Positions 26,498-34,048 of a stretch of DNA of 58,883 nucleotides are shown here, in pieces (the first letter of the stretch is position 1; every line of letters starts with the position of its first letter). Origin of the DNA: Clostridioides difficile (GTDB taxonomy: Bacteria > Bacillota > Clostridia > Peptostreptococcales > Peptostreptococcaceae); assembly GCF_900243075.1 (NCBI RefSeq), contig NZ_OEZH01000172.1:1-58883 (forward strand), in the 5' to 3' direction. The notes beneath the pieces are model-generated. The model was given only the letters and a program-made list of their open reading frames with translations, was not told where the DNA came from and did no database searches. A program made the position numbers and the translations under genes.

Positions 26498-28153
26498 TTA
26501 TTGTTCAAAAATCATTTCACATTCTTTATTGTAAAAAGAAATTCCGACTTTTAAGATATTATTTATTCCTAATGCTAACAATTCATTATCATACTTTTTA
26601 TCATTTATCTGTTTTAGTGCTATTTTAGCATCTTTTAATAATAATTCTTCTTTATCAGATTTTTTAAATTCCATAATAATTCCTAATTCAGATGGATTTT
26701 TAGGTATTATAAGTAGGTCTGCCCTTCCATCTCCAGCTTCTCTATTTGACTTAATTATATAATTATCTGAAAGTAAAGCCATAATACCAATAGTAAATAC
26801 ATGGTAATATTGTTCGCTTTCATCTTCTTTTAAATCAAAATAACTAAATACTCCAGCCAATATTTCTTTAAATCCTTTTTTAAATGATTCTGTATCTCCT
26901 TTTATTAAACTTAAAACAATAGGAATATATTCTTCTATTTTCATATCAATATTAAACCATTTAATTATTTCATTTTTAAAGAAATGTAAAACTTCTTTGT
27001 TAGGAATTATTAACCCAACTTGCCCATAATCATATTCATTAGATATCTTTAAATATCCACTAAAATATAATAAACTCCAAGGAGAAGTTGATTCATCTGC
27101 AATATATCTAAATGCTATATTCTCATCAATAATATCTATTACTTCTTCTCCACTTATAAGTTTTTCAATACTATCCTTGTGCTTAATATTTACAAGCTCA
27201 ACGACTATATCATTTGAACTTGTGTTTATCCAGTATGGTTTTTCAATGTAGTTACCATATTTAGTAGCGTTTTCTATATATTTCATAATTGACCAAGGAT
27301 TATATATTTCCATATCTCCAAATTTGTAACCATCATAGTAATCTTCTAATAACTTTACATTTCTATTTATGCCAAAATGGTTCAGTATTTTCTCTACCTC
27401 TTTTTTAGTAAACCCAAAACAACTTTCATAACCTTTATCTCTAATAGTATAAACACTTAAATTATTTAACCCTGAAAAAATACTCTCTTTTGCTACTCTA
27501 AGAACTCCAGTCATAATTACTTTTTTTACATGTATATTATCTTTTATTGAATTTGAATAAAATGCTTTCATAAAGTTTATTATTTCTTCATATACCCCCT
27601 CTGTATATGCTTTATTAACAGGAGTATCATATTCATCAATCAATAATATTGGTTTTTTACCAGTAGTTGAATGTAATGTCTCAGATAGATATGCTATTGA
27701 TTCAATTAAATCAGAATCTTTATTAGAATCTAATATGTTCTCAAATTTTTTAGCTTTTCTTCCTGATAATTCATCTATTAGATAATCAAAACGGTCCAGC
27801 TCATTTTTTATCTTTTTTACAACAAGTTCTTTTAAGCTTTCTAAATCATTTATATCACAACCATTAAAACTTATAAATATAACAGGATATTGCCCCTGTT
27901 CTTTCATAATATCTTCATGTTTTGAAATTTCTAAATTTCTAAAAAGTTCTTTATTTTCTTCAGCTTCATTATGAGAAAAAAAATACTTAAGCATACTCAT
28001 GTTTAAAGTTTTTCCAAACATTCTTGGACGAGTTATCAATATGTACTTATTATCTTCCCATACTTCTTTTATAAACAAACTCTTATCAATAAAATATGCA
28101 CCACTATTTATATACTCTTTAAAATCAGATGTTCCTATCTCAAAAAATTTCAT
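26498..28153 (-). CDS. AAA-ATPase-like protein with C-terminal PD-(D/E)XK nuclease-like domain (DUF1703)
   Basis: About 551 residues. The N-terminus (FEIGTSDFKEYINSGAYFIDKSLFI), a Walker A-like RPRMFGKTLNMSML and Walker B LLIDEYDTPVNKAY mark the AAA-ATPase-like family. The C-terminal domain (about 440-550) has GDGRADLLI and IIMEFKKS, the D...ExK pattern of PD-(D/E)XK nucleases. The family is large, of unproven function, and common on mobile DNA. GAGGTG precedes the ATG at 28153; a GTG at 28162 overlaps that site. The stop codon abuts the IS fragment at 26497. Confidence 0.85.
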   Translation of the reverse strand: MKFFEIGTSDFKEYINSGAYFIDKSLFIKEVWEDNKYILITRPRMFGKTLNMSMLKYFFSHNEAEENKELFRNLEISKHEDIMKEQGQYPVIFISFNGCDINDLESLKELVVKKIKNELDRFDYLIDELSGRKAKKFENILDSNKDSDLIESIAYLSETLHSTTGKKPILLIDEYDTPVNKAYTEGVYEEIINFMKAFYSNSIKDNIHVKKVIMTGVLRVAKESIFSGLNNLSVYTIRDKGYESCFGFTKKEVEKILNHFGINRNVKLLEDYYDGYKFGDMEIYNPWSIMKYIENATKYGNYIEKPYWINTSSNDIVVELVNIKHKDSIEKLISGEEVIDIIDENIAFRYIADESTSPWSLLYFSGYLKISNEYDYGQVGLIIPNKEVLHFFKNEIIKWFNIDMKIEEYIPIVLSLIKGDTESFKKGFKEILAGVFSYFDLKEDESEQYYHVFTIGIMALLSDNYIIKSNREAGDGRADLLIIPKNPSELGIIMEFKKSDKEELLLKDAKIALKQINDKKYDNELLALGINNILKVGISFYNKECEMIFEQ

Positions 28154-28677
28154 ATTAGACACCTCTCTTATTAATTATTTTAACCTAATTTAATATTTAT
28201 TAAAAGCTGATTATTTTTTACATAATTTAACTTCTTCTAATTTGAAATTAATTCTCTTACAGATGTAAACAAAAAGCTATCTAGGCTAATAGAAAGCCCC
28301 TTTAAGTCTTTTTAAAATTCTTTATACATTTTTGTTATGTATTTGTTAGACATATCTCTATGATACAAAAATCTTATTATTGCTAACAACATAACTCTGC
28401 TAAAAAACATTTTTCAAAACCTTACCACTAAATAATAGCTGAATCTCAAACATAATAAACACTCCCTTTTTATTTTTTATTTGTTATAAATTTAAAATAG
28501 GAATGCCGATTATCGCTTAAATACTAGGTTTATAAGTAATAACGTAGATTTTGAGAGTTGAGTTTACCACTAATTTACCACTTACGAAAGAGCCTTGATA
28601 TGACGCTATGATTAAAAGCATATTTTAAATATAAAAAACGTAGGTTCTATGTAAATCACTTATTAGTGATACATAAC
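28154..28677. other. intergenic region at the left end of the Tn916-related element
   Basis: About 520 bp, AT-rich to about 28.5 kb and then changing character. It contains the integrase-arm-like repeat at 28566-28604. No gene is visible. The left boundary of the mobilizable element probably lies here. Confidence 0.5.
28566..28604. repeat. Tn916-type integrase-arm/end repeat, copy 2
   Basis: TACCACTAATTTACCACTTA followed by CGAAAGAGCCTTGATATG. The complement reads AAGTGGTAAATTAGTGGTAA, two tandem DR2-like arm sites. The same tandem lies just beyond the integrase at 35243-35265 in direct orientation, and a degenerate copy is at 23886. This probably marks one end of the decayed element. Confidence 0.5.
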
Positions 28678-29079
28678 CTACGCTTTTTCTTCGTTGAATT
28701 TATAACCGACACCCCAGACAGTAAGTATGTATTGCGGGCTGTCTGGAAACGGCTCTATCTTCTTTCTTAACTTCCGTATAAATGATGTCAGATTGCTACC
28801 CTCTGGCGCATTGTTAAAGCCCCATATATTTTCATAAAGTTGGTCTTTCGTAAATACCTGTCCTTTGTGGCAAAAGAAAAAATACAACAGGTCAAATTCT
28901 TTAGCTGTCAGATATACGTTTTCCCCTTTTTCGCTGATAAAGGTTCTTGTAAAAGGGTTAATCTGAAATCCAGTTACTTGTTGCTTAATGAAAGCTGGAG
29001 AACTGGAAAGTTTAGCAGATAACCATTCCACTGTCTGCTGAAAAATCATTTCTTCATTTTCGGTAAATTCAGCTATCAA
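28678..29079 (-). CDS. OmpR-type winged-helix protein lacking its receiver domain
   Basis: 133 residues comprising only the output half of a response regulator: ENVYLTAKEFDLLYFFF, QLYENIWG, LTSFIRKLRKKIE and the terminal ILTVWGVGYKF. The receiver is missing. Upstream, a ribosome site (AGGTGG) and ATG GGA AAA at 29090 are followed by a reading frame broken by one base before ATAGCTGAA, suggesting a normal MGKILIA start from which most of the receiver was deleted. Translation from the TTG at 29079 would give an unregulated DNA-binding domain. The most likely status is a remnant. Confidence 0.7.
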   Translation of the reverse strand: MIAEFTENEEMIFQQTVEWLSAKLSSSPAFIKQQVTGFQINPFTRTFISEKGENVYLTAKEFDLLYFFFCHKGQVFTKDQLYENIWGFNNAPEGSNLTSFIRKLRKKIEPFPDSPQYILTVWGVGYKFNEEKA

Positions 29080-29132
29080 TATTTTCCCATAATACCACCT
29101 GCCTATTTTAATAAGATAATTTAAAATACAAT

Positions 29133-29528
29133 TTAATTGTCATCCTCACCCAGTGCAGAATGACGAATTTTTCGTAATGCATCAAATATTTCATCTCTCC
29201 CCTTTATTAGATATTTGCACAGTGTAAGAACCATACAAGTTACCGTAAGAATAAGGGTAAACAGTAGAGGATATTGAAATTCAAACAGTTTAAACAAAAA
29301 ACATGCTACTATTGATGATAGTATTGTTGCTACCAGATAAATATTTCTTGCATATTTGCTAACATGATGTTCAGATAATTTCAAAAAATAATCATTCCAT
29401 TCTATTCCCTCCTTGTGCAACCCTTTTCCTTTTAGGGCAAATGAGAGAAGAATAATTATAAGTGAGCAACCTTTTGTCAAAAATACTTTAGCAGTTATAA
29501 TAATGAATAACCATACAGCATATTGCAT
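29133..29528 (-). CDS. hypothetical membrane protein
   Basis: 131 residues with four predicted membrane helices in two pairs (about 3-28 and 60-105) and charged ends (FDALRKIRHSALGEDDN). I do not recognise a family. It follows an XRE regulator and a DUF6442-like membrane protein in one tight operon (12 and 22 bp gaps), so the three are likely one regulatory or stress module. AAGGGGG lies 7 nt before the ATG. Confidence 0.6.
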   Translation of the reverse strand: MQYAVWLFIIITAKVFLTKGCSLIIILLSFALKGKGLHKEGIEWNDYFLKLSEHHVSKYARNIYLVATILSSIVACFLFKLFEFQYPLLFTLILTVTCMVLTLCKYLIKGRDEIFDALRKIRHSALGEDDN

Positions 29529-29540
29529 AAATTATCCCCC

Positions 29541-29747
29541 TTAAAAGTAAAATAAATCTTCAAATTTTTTATCTAATGCAATACATAAAATCAATGCAAG
29601 TTTAGCAGTAGGATTGAATTGTCCTGTTTCTATTGAACTAATTGTATTGCGAGATACTCCGACCATTTTTGCTAAGGCTGATTGAGATAATTTTGCTTCT
29701 GTTCTTGCTTCTTTCAAGTTGTTTTTAAGTATCAATTTTTCTCCCAT
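29541..29747 (-). CDS. small XRE-family HTH regulator
   Basis: 68 residues, almost entirely an XRE helix-turn-helix: LKEARTEAKLSQSALAKMVG then SRNTISSIETGQFNPTAKLA, ending EDLFYF. Similar small Cro/CI-like proteins repress their own operon, usually together with a small membrane protein. Candidate operators are the three AAGTTTTCTT repeats at 30120-30188, which overlap the operon promoter. GAGGAATG precedes the ATG. Confidence 0.85.
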   Translation of the reverse strand: MGEKLILKNNLKEARTEAKLSQSALAKMVGVSRNTISSIETGQFNPTAKLALILCIALDKKFEDLFYF

Positions 29748-29769
29748 TTATCATTCCTCATTTATTCTT

Positions 29770-30096
29770 TCAAAAAGGTAACACATTCATTTCGCTAAGG
29801 AATAGATACAGATAAAAAATTGTAGTTAAAGCAAAGGCTATTGTAAAGAAGATAGATGTCTTTGTTTTGTTGTTTACTAACTGATAGGCAAAATTTGATA
29901 AACATGTCACCTGTGTCAGCAAACCCAACGCTGATTTTCCCATTTCGCCTAATGGTGCAAATTTAGTCATAACTATCCAGAGCAAAATCAAAACCCCAAT
30001 AGAGAAATTTGCACCTTGCATTTTAATTAAATTGTTTCTTTCATCTGATACCTCATTTTCTTTACGGCTCTTTGCTAAAATTTCTTCTTTGTTCAT
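29770..30096 (-). CDS. small membrane protein (DUF6442-like)
   Basis: 108 residues from the ATG at 30096 (MNKEEILAKSRKENEVSDER), chosen because AAAGGAG lies 7 nt upstream. Three predicted helices follow the charged N-terminus. The start and overall pattern resemble DUF6442 proteins, which commonly sit next to small XRE regulators. First gene of the three-gene operon that also encodes the 68-residue XRE protein. Confidence 0.65.
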   Translation of the reverse strand: MNKEEILAKSRKENEVSDERNNLIKMQGANFSIGVLILLWIVMTKFAPLGEMGKSALGLLTQVTCLSNFAYQLVNNKTKTSIFFTIAFALTTIFYLYLFLSEMNVLPF

Positions 30097-30119
30097 AATA
30101 ATCGCTCCTTTCTTGTGCA

Positions 30120-30188
30120 AAGTTTTCTTTGCACCTATAATATATCATCGCCAAGTTTTCTTGTCAATACATAATGCAAAGTTTTCTT
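30120..30188 (-). promoter_or_regulatory. promoter with three AAGTTTTCTT operator repeats
   Basis: On the minus strand, TTGACA (30167-30162), a 17-bp spacer and TATATT (30144-30139) make a strong sigma-A promoter for the DUF6442/XRE operon. The 10-mer AAGTTTTCTT (complement AAGAAAACTT, itself nearly dyad-symmetric) occurs three times at 30120-30129, 30153-30162 and 30179-30188. The middle copy overlaps the -35 box and the first copy lies in the leader, as expected for autorepression by the XRE protein. Confidence 0.7.
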
Positions 30189-30197
30189 GTCAAATTT

Positions 30198-30232
30198 AAA
30201 GCGTGCATTTCTATAAAAGATTTGCACGCTTT
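30198..30232. terminator. terminator-like hairpin
   Basis: AAAGCGTGCA (30198-30207) pairs perfectly with TGCACGCTTT (30223-30232). It sits between the tcpC fragment and the XRE operon promoter and would end transcripts entering from 30.3-30.7 kb. Confidence 0.55.
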
Positions 30233-30237
30233 ATAAT

Positions 30238-30324
30238 TCATCCTGCAATCTTCCAATTCCCGTCTTTATGAAGCACCAGTTCAAACTGTGAAATCTGTAT
30301 CCCCTTAGTCTGATTAACTACTAC
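30238..30324 (-). pseudogene. C-terminal fragment of a TcpC-like conjugation protein (Tn916 orf13)
   Basis: The minus strand reads 28 codons to a TGA stop (VVVNQTKGIQISQ, then FELVLHKDGNWKIAG). This is the typical end of TcpC/Orf13, a membrane protein of the Tn916-family conjugation channel. Everything upstream is lost: an in-frame TAA lies directly before it at 30325. It is on the opposite strand to the relaxase-xis-int genes, so the element has been rearranged as well as reduced. Confidence 0.65.
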
Positions 30325-30440
30325 TTACTGCGTCAATACAGGGTGTATGTGTAGGCATAAAAAAGGCATTGCCACTATAATGCTAGAAGCAACGCCGTTT
30401 ATAACATTTTGAATATATGCTTTGGAAAATTAGTATATTG

Positions 30441-30683
30441 CTATTCATCATCAAATACCGATTCGTTCATTTCTGGAAAATCCAGCAATTCAGAAACAGT
30501 CATATCCAAACCAATCGCAAGCTTGTGAAGTGTTTTCAGTTTTGGATTCTTCGTCTTACCTTTCATCAAGTTTTCTACTGTGGATTGCGTGATACCAGAT
30601 AAAGTAGCAAGTCTATTGATTGTGATTTTTCTTTCCTCACATAATTGTGTCAATCTTTTTATAATGGCTTCTGAATATGTCAT
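30441..30683 (-). CDS. XRE-family HTH regulator
   Basis: 80 residues: N-terminal helix, then a Cro/CI helix-turn-helix (ITINRLATLSGITQSTVENL, then KGKTKNPKLKTLHKLA) and an acidic tail. It is divergent from the DUF6809-like gene at 30818; the shared 134-bp region carries a perfect TAACGGT/ACCGTTA operator and two degenerate versions. It most likely represses that gene and itself. AAAGGAG lies upstream of the ATG. Confidence 0.85.
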   Translation of the reverse strand: MTYSEAIIKRLTQLCEERKITINRLATLSGITQSTVENLMKGKTKNPKLKTLHKLAIGLDMTVSELLDFPEMNESVFDDE

Positions 30684-30701
30684 ACGAAATCTCCTTTACT
30701 C

Positions 30702-30801
30702 GTGTACGGTTAACTCAAGTATATATCATTTTCAAACACGATATTAACGGCACACCATTGACACAGACAACAAAACAGTGTATACTAACGGTGTACCGTT
30801 A
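30702..30801. promoter_or_regulatory. divergent promoter region with TAACGGTGTACCGTTA operator
   Basis: For the plus-strand gene, TTGACA (30758-30763) and TATACT (30781-30786) are 17 bp apart. The perfect palindrome TAACGGTGTACCGTTA (30786-30801) begins on the last base of the -10 box. Related sequences are TAACGGCACACCATTG (30745-30760), just before and over the -35 box, and GTGTACGGTTAA (30702-30713), near the XRE start. The arrangement fits repression of both directions by the XRE protein. Confidence 0.7.
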
Positions 30802-30817
30802 AAAGAGGAGAGAATTT

Positions 30818-31450
30818 ATGTATGAAATTAGCGATATGTTGAAAAGAAGCAAATTCAGCAATATCCTGTCCTATTTAACATACGGCACAGGAGAAAATGA
30901 AGAAATGGTGGAAAGTTATGACTGTGCGATTGATGAATCCTATGAAACTTTCTTTGATAATATTGAAAACCTATATTCGGACGCTGACAGACAAGATAAC
31001 AAACTTTTCGATATTATATCAGAGTTTGCCTGTGTCCATGATGATATTTATTTAGAAGTGGGAATGCTGGTGGGCTTTCAATTATACAAAGAATTGACTG
31101 AAAAGTATGAACATGTAGATAAGGACATCACTGCCATTTTGGAAAAGAGAAAACAGCCACTCGATACAGAGCATGAAGTCAGCTCTGCTTTGGAATCGTT
31201 TTGTATGCACAGACTGAATACCGCTTTAGAGGAATCTATAAGGAAAGATAAAAGCTATCAGAAAAAGGACGAAGAAATTCATAAAGCAATTATGCGTATA
31301 GCTAAAATTGGTCTGACACATAACCAGTGGAAAACCGTAGACAGGGCTTTATCCGCCTGTAATGCAAGAAGCTCTGCCTATGGGGAAAAAGCATACATGC
31401 AAGGTTTCAAAGATGTTATAAATCTTATCATAGAAGCTATGGATCAATGA
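30818..31450 (+). CDS. DUF6809-like hypothetical protein
   Basis: 210 residues, mostly helical and acidic, without signal peptide or membrane segments. The N-terminal half (ISEFACVHDDIYLEVGMLVGFQLYKELTE) resembles DUF6809 proteins found on Firmicute integrative elements. No catalytic motif is visible. Its promoter carries the operator described at 30702-30801, so it is probably repressed by the divergent XRE protein. GAGGAGAG precedes the ATG. GC content is higher than the backbone. Confidence 0.6.
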   Translation: MYEISDMLKRSKFSNILSYLTYGTGENEEMVESYDCAIDESYETFFDNIENLYSDADRQDNKLFDIISEFACVHDDIYLEVGMLVGFQLYKELTEKYEHVDKDITAILEKRKQPLDTEHEVSSALESFCMHRLNTALEESIRKDKSYQKKDEEIHKAIMRIAKIGLTHNQWKTVDRALSACNARSSAYGEKAYMQGFKDVINLIIEAMDQ

Positions 31451-31511
31451 GAACACGTTCAGACATGAACATGTTTTCTCTTTATCCTCTTGATTACCCA
31501 GCACAGGAAAT

Positions 31512-31573
31512 AAAAAGCCCTGTCAAGAACCTGCCACCAAAGGTGGTGCGAAGCATTCTTGACTGGGCTTTTT
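31512..31573. terminator. bidirectional terminator between convergent genes
   Basis: AAAAAGCCC plus TGTCAAGAA (31512-31529) pairs with TTCTTGACT plus GGGCTTTTT (ending 31573), and an inner CCACC/GGTGG stem caps it. It serves the DUF6809-like gene and the 213-residue HTH gene. Confidence 0.85.
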
Positions 31574-31605
31574 ACTTTGCTGTATCTTCCGTGAGAGGAT
31601 AAGAG

Positions 31606-32247
31606 CTATTCTATGCCTTTCAAATCTCCAAAGCCTTCTATGGTTGGAACATTGGATAGACTTTCCCTGTCCTCGTCCACATGCCTGTTAAGTATGACTT
31701 TACCCTCAATAGGATTCCATTCATAAGGGTTGATATTCCTATGCCCCTCAATGGTTTCCCCGAACAGGTCAAGGCTGTACAAATCATCATATTTATCCAG
31801 CATATTCTGGAATTTATGACGCTGTATCAGTTGCTTGATAGGGTACAGGTCAGACGCCTGCCTGTCCTCTGAACCGATAAAGTCCATGATATATTCACGG
31901 AGCTTCTTTAACTCATATTCTTTCCATTCTTCCTCACTGTCAAAATAATTGTCATACTGTCCATGTGCAAGCTCTACATTCAATCGTTCCTCACGTTCCA
32001 GAAACTTTAAAATCTCCTGTTCCATATGGGAAGTGTTCTTCCATTCCCCAGACAGCAGTTCATTCGGTGTCACACCTAAAGCGCAAGTAATCTTCTCCAA
32101 TGTGTCAAAGGTGGGAAGATTAACACCTCTTTCAATCTTGGAAAGGCTCTGCATGTTGATTCCGATTGCGTCTGCCAGTTCCTGCTGATTCATGCCACGA
32201 AACTTCCTTACCCTCTGTATATTCTCCCCTAAAAGCAGATATTTCAT
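31606..32247 (-). CDS. XRE-family HTH regulator of the mobilizable element
   Basis: 213 residues. The first 65 form an XRE helix-turn-helix (GMNQQELADAIGINMQSLSK then IERGVNLPTFDTLEKI). The rest is acidic and has no recognised domain. It is divergent from the relaxase-xis-int cluster across the putative oriT, the position held by control genes in Tn916/ICEBs1-type elements, so it probably governs excision and transfer. The TGCTTA/TAAGCA palindromes at 32351-32403 are candidate operators. Confidence 0.75.
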   Translation of the reverse strand: MKYLLLGENIQRVRKFRGMNQQELADAIGINMQSLSKIERGVNLPTFDTLEKITCALGVTPNELLSGEWKNTSHMEQEILKFLEREERLNVELAHGQYDNYFDSEEEWKEYELKKLREYIMDFIGSEDRQASDLYPIKQLIQRHKFQNMLDKYDDLYSLDLFGETIEGHRNINPYEWNPIEGKVILNRHVDEDRESLSNVPTIEGFGDLKGIE

Positions 32248-32640
32248 GTTGTTATTCCTCGCTTTCTTGCTTATTTAAGCCTATCATACTTAATTTATTT
32301 AAAAATGTCAAGAAATATTATTGACAAATAAGGCTAATGAGGTTATTATATGCTTGGTTGATTGATTAAGCATAACAGCGTTAATTATCTGCTTACATAA
32401 GCATTGAAAAGAATTGTTTTCATTCTGAAAGCGTTAATATCAGACTTTCAGGATTGGAAAACGTGGTTTCCTAAAGTGGCTGGCTGGACGGGGCACGTCC
32501 CCCAGACGTGTTCTGGACAGACAGTTGCTTTAGGAAAGGAACGCCTTTAGGCGTTCCGGCAGGGCGCATAAGTAACACCGCCCTGCGTATACAGAACTGA
32601 TAATAGAAAACGGGCTTAAAATCAGCGTTTATCAAAGATT
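32248..32640. other. regulatory and transfer-origin region of the element
   Basis: No gene. From left to right: the leader of the HTH gene, palindromes TGCTT...AAGCA (32351-32372) and TGCTTACATAAGCA (32390-32403), and the hairpin-rich block at 32467-32586 interpreted as oriT. Clearly more GC-rich than the backbone. Confidence 0.55.
32467..32586. other. putative oriT/replication origin with nested hairpins
   Basis: Four perfect inverted repeats occur within 120 bp: TTTCCTAAAG (32467-32476) with CTTTAGGAAA (32528-32537); inside it CACGTC with GACGTG; GGAACGCC/GGCGTTCC across TTTA (32538-32557); and GCAGGGCG (32559-32566) with CGCCCTGC (32579-32586). The block directly precedes a MobT-type relaxase, the position of oriT next to orf20 in Tn916. 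The nick site cannot be named from the sequence alone. Confidence 0.6.
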
Positions 32641-33751
32641 TTGCAACGCACAAAAATGGTGCAAAGAAAGGAGCGATTATTTATAGCAAAACAGGAATTT
32701 TTAACTATCAAGATTGACTACATCAGCATTGTATTTGACACTGCAACGGCAGAGGAAGTCATACGGCGTGTCTTGGAACTGCCTGTTGATATTTTCGATA
32801 TCCAGTCGGCGAAAGTACAGCACAAGTCCTATCAGAGCGTCTATGCCATTGGGAGCATTAAAGTATTCGGCAATGCAAAGAAAAATGAGGATAACCCTTT
32901 CGGGCTTGGCTCTTATCTTGTGCTTAGTGGCATGGGGTGTGATGAAATCTTCCGCATACTGGATATGCACGGTCAGAGCTTCGGAGATTTGTTCAAACGG
33001 TGTGAGCGTTGGTTTCGTGACCGATTCCATTTCACAAGGCTTGACATAGCCATAGACGACAGGAACGAAGTGCCTTACTTCACAATCAAGCAGTTAAAGC
33101 GGAAATGTGAACGGGAAGAATATATTGCAAACAGCAACACCCACCGATTCAATGAGAGCAAGTATGAAGATTACAGCACTGCAAAGACGGTCTATATCGG
33201 TGCTGGCAAGTCTGGCATGTCCTATCGGTTCTATGACAAGGACAAAGAGGTCAGCATGAAGCATCATAGATGATATAGGGAGCTGGAAACGGACAGAAAT
33301 GCAGTTGCGTGATGAAAAGGCGCATACATTCGCTATGCTGTTCAAAGACAATCCCTTTGACTTGGGAAAGCTGGTATTTGACCTGCTGGCTGGAAGTCTG
33401 CGATTTGTAGTTCCCGACAAGACACAGAGCAACAAGAGCAGGTGGAAAACATGCCGTTTCTGGAAACGCTTCTTAGGGGCTGTTGAGCCTTTGAAACTTC
33501 ATGTAGAAACACCGCATAACACCCTGTTGGAAACCCAGCGCTGGCTCAAAGAGGGTGGCGTATTATCAGTGGTAAAGGCATTCCATTTCCTAGAAGTCAA
33601 TAAGGCATTGGGCGATTTGGAACGGGTGGAAGATATGCTGAAACAGGTCATATACAGTCCTGCGCTTGGCAACAAGCTCACAGGGCATTTATGCAGAATA
33701 CACAGGGAAGAACTGATACCCTGTGTGCAGTACGATACAAAGAAAGGTTAG
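32641..33751 (+). pseudogene. MobT-type relaxase / Rep_trans initiator, frameshifted
   Basis: Related to Tn916 Orf20 and ICEBs1 NicK (Rep_trans family, PF02486), which nick oriT for transfer and rolling-circle replication. The first part (to 33273) runs from FLTIKIDYISIVFDT through FTRLDIAIDDR to YRFYDKDKEVSM. The frame breaks near 33260-33270, and the rest (from DIGSWKRTEMQLRDEKAH to about 33751) continues in the +1 frame, consistent with one inserted base. No ATG has a proper ribosome site: AAAGGAG (32667-32673) is followed 9 nt later by ATA at 32683, suggesting a decayed start codon as well. Probably inactive. Confidence 0.8.
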
Positions 33752-33970
33752 GTGGTTCTTATAGAAAAAAGCAACAAGGATATTCCAGTATGGGAGCGTT
33801 ACACGCTGACCATAGAAGAAGCGTCACGCTACTTTCGCATAGGAGAAAATAAACTGCGGAAACTGGCAGAAGAAAACAAACATGCAGGCTGGCTCATTAG
33901 GAACGGTAACCGCATTCAGATAAAGCGGAAACAGTTTGAAAAAATCATAGATAAATTGGACGCTATCTAA
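33752..33970 (+). CDS. xis: excisionase (Tn916 Xis-like)
   Basis: 72 residues with the small winged-helix MerR/Xis pattern: [20 protein letters not shown] followed by [20 protein letters not shown] and a basic end. It closely resembles Tn916 Xis (about 67 residues), which bends DNA at the element ends and directs excision. The GTG at 33752 overlaps the ribosome site GGTGG, while the family start aligns with ATA at 33761, so the true start is uncertain. The gene otherwise looks intact, between the broken relaxase and broken integrase. Confidence 0.82.
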   Translation: MVLIEKSNKDIPVWERYTLTIEEASRYFRIGENKLRKLAEENKHAGWLIRNGNRIQIKRKQFEKIIDKLDAI

Positions 33971-34048
33971 TGAAAATGAGCTTTGCATATGCTATCATAG
34001 TGTTAGTCGTATCAAGGCTCTTTCCAATACGGAAAGGAGCATGACAGC

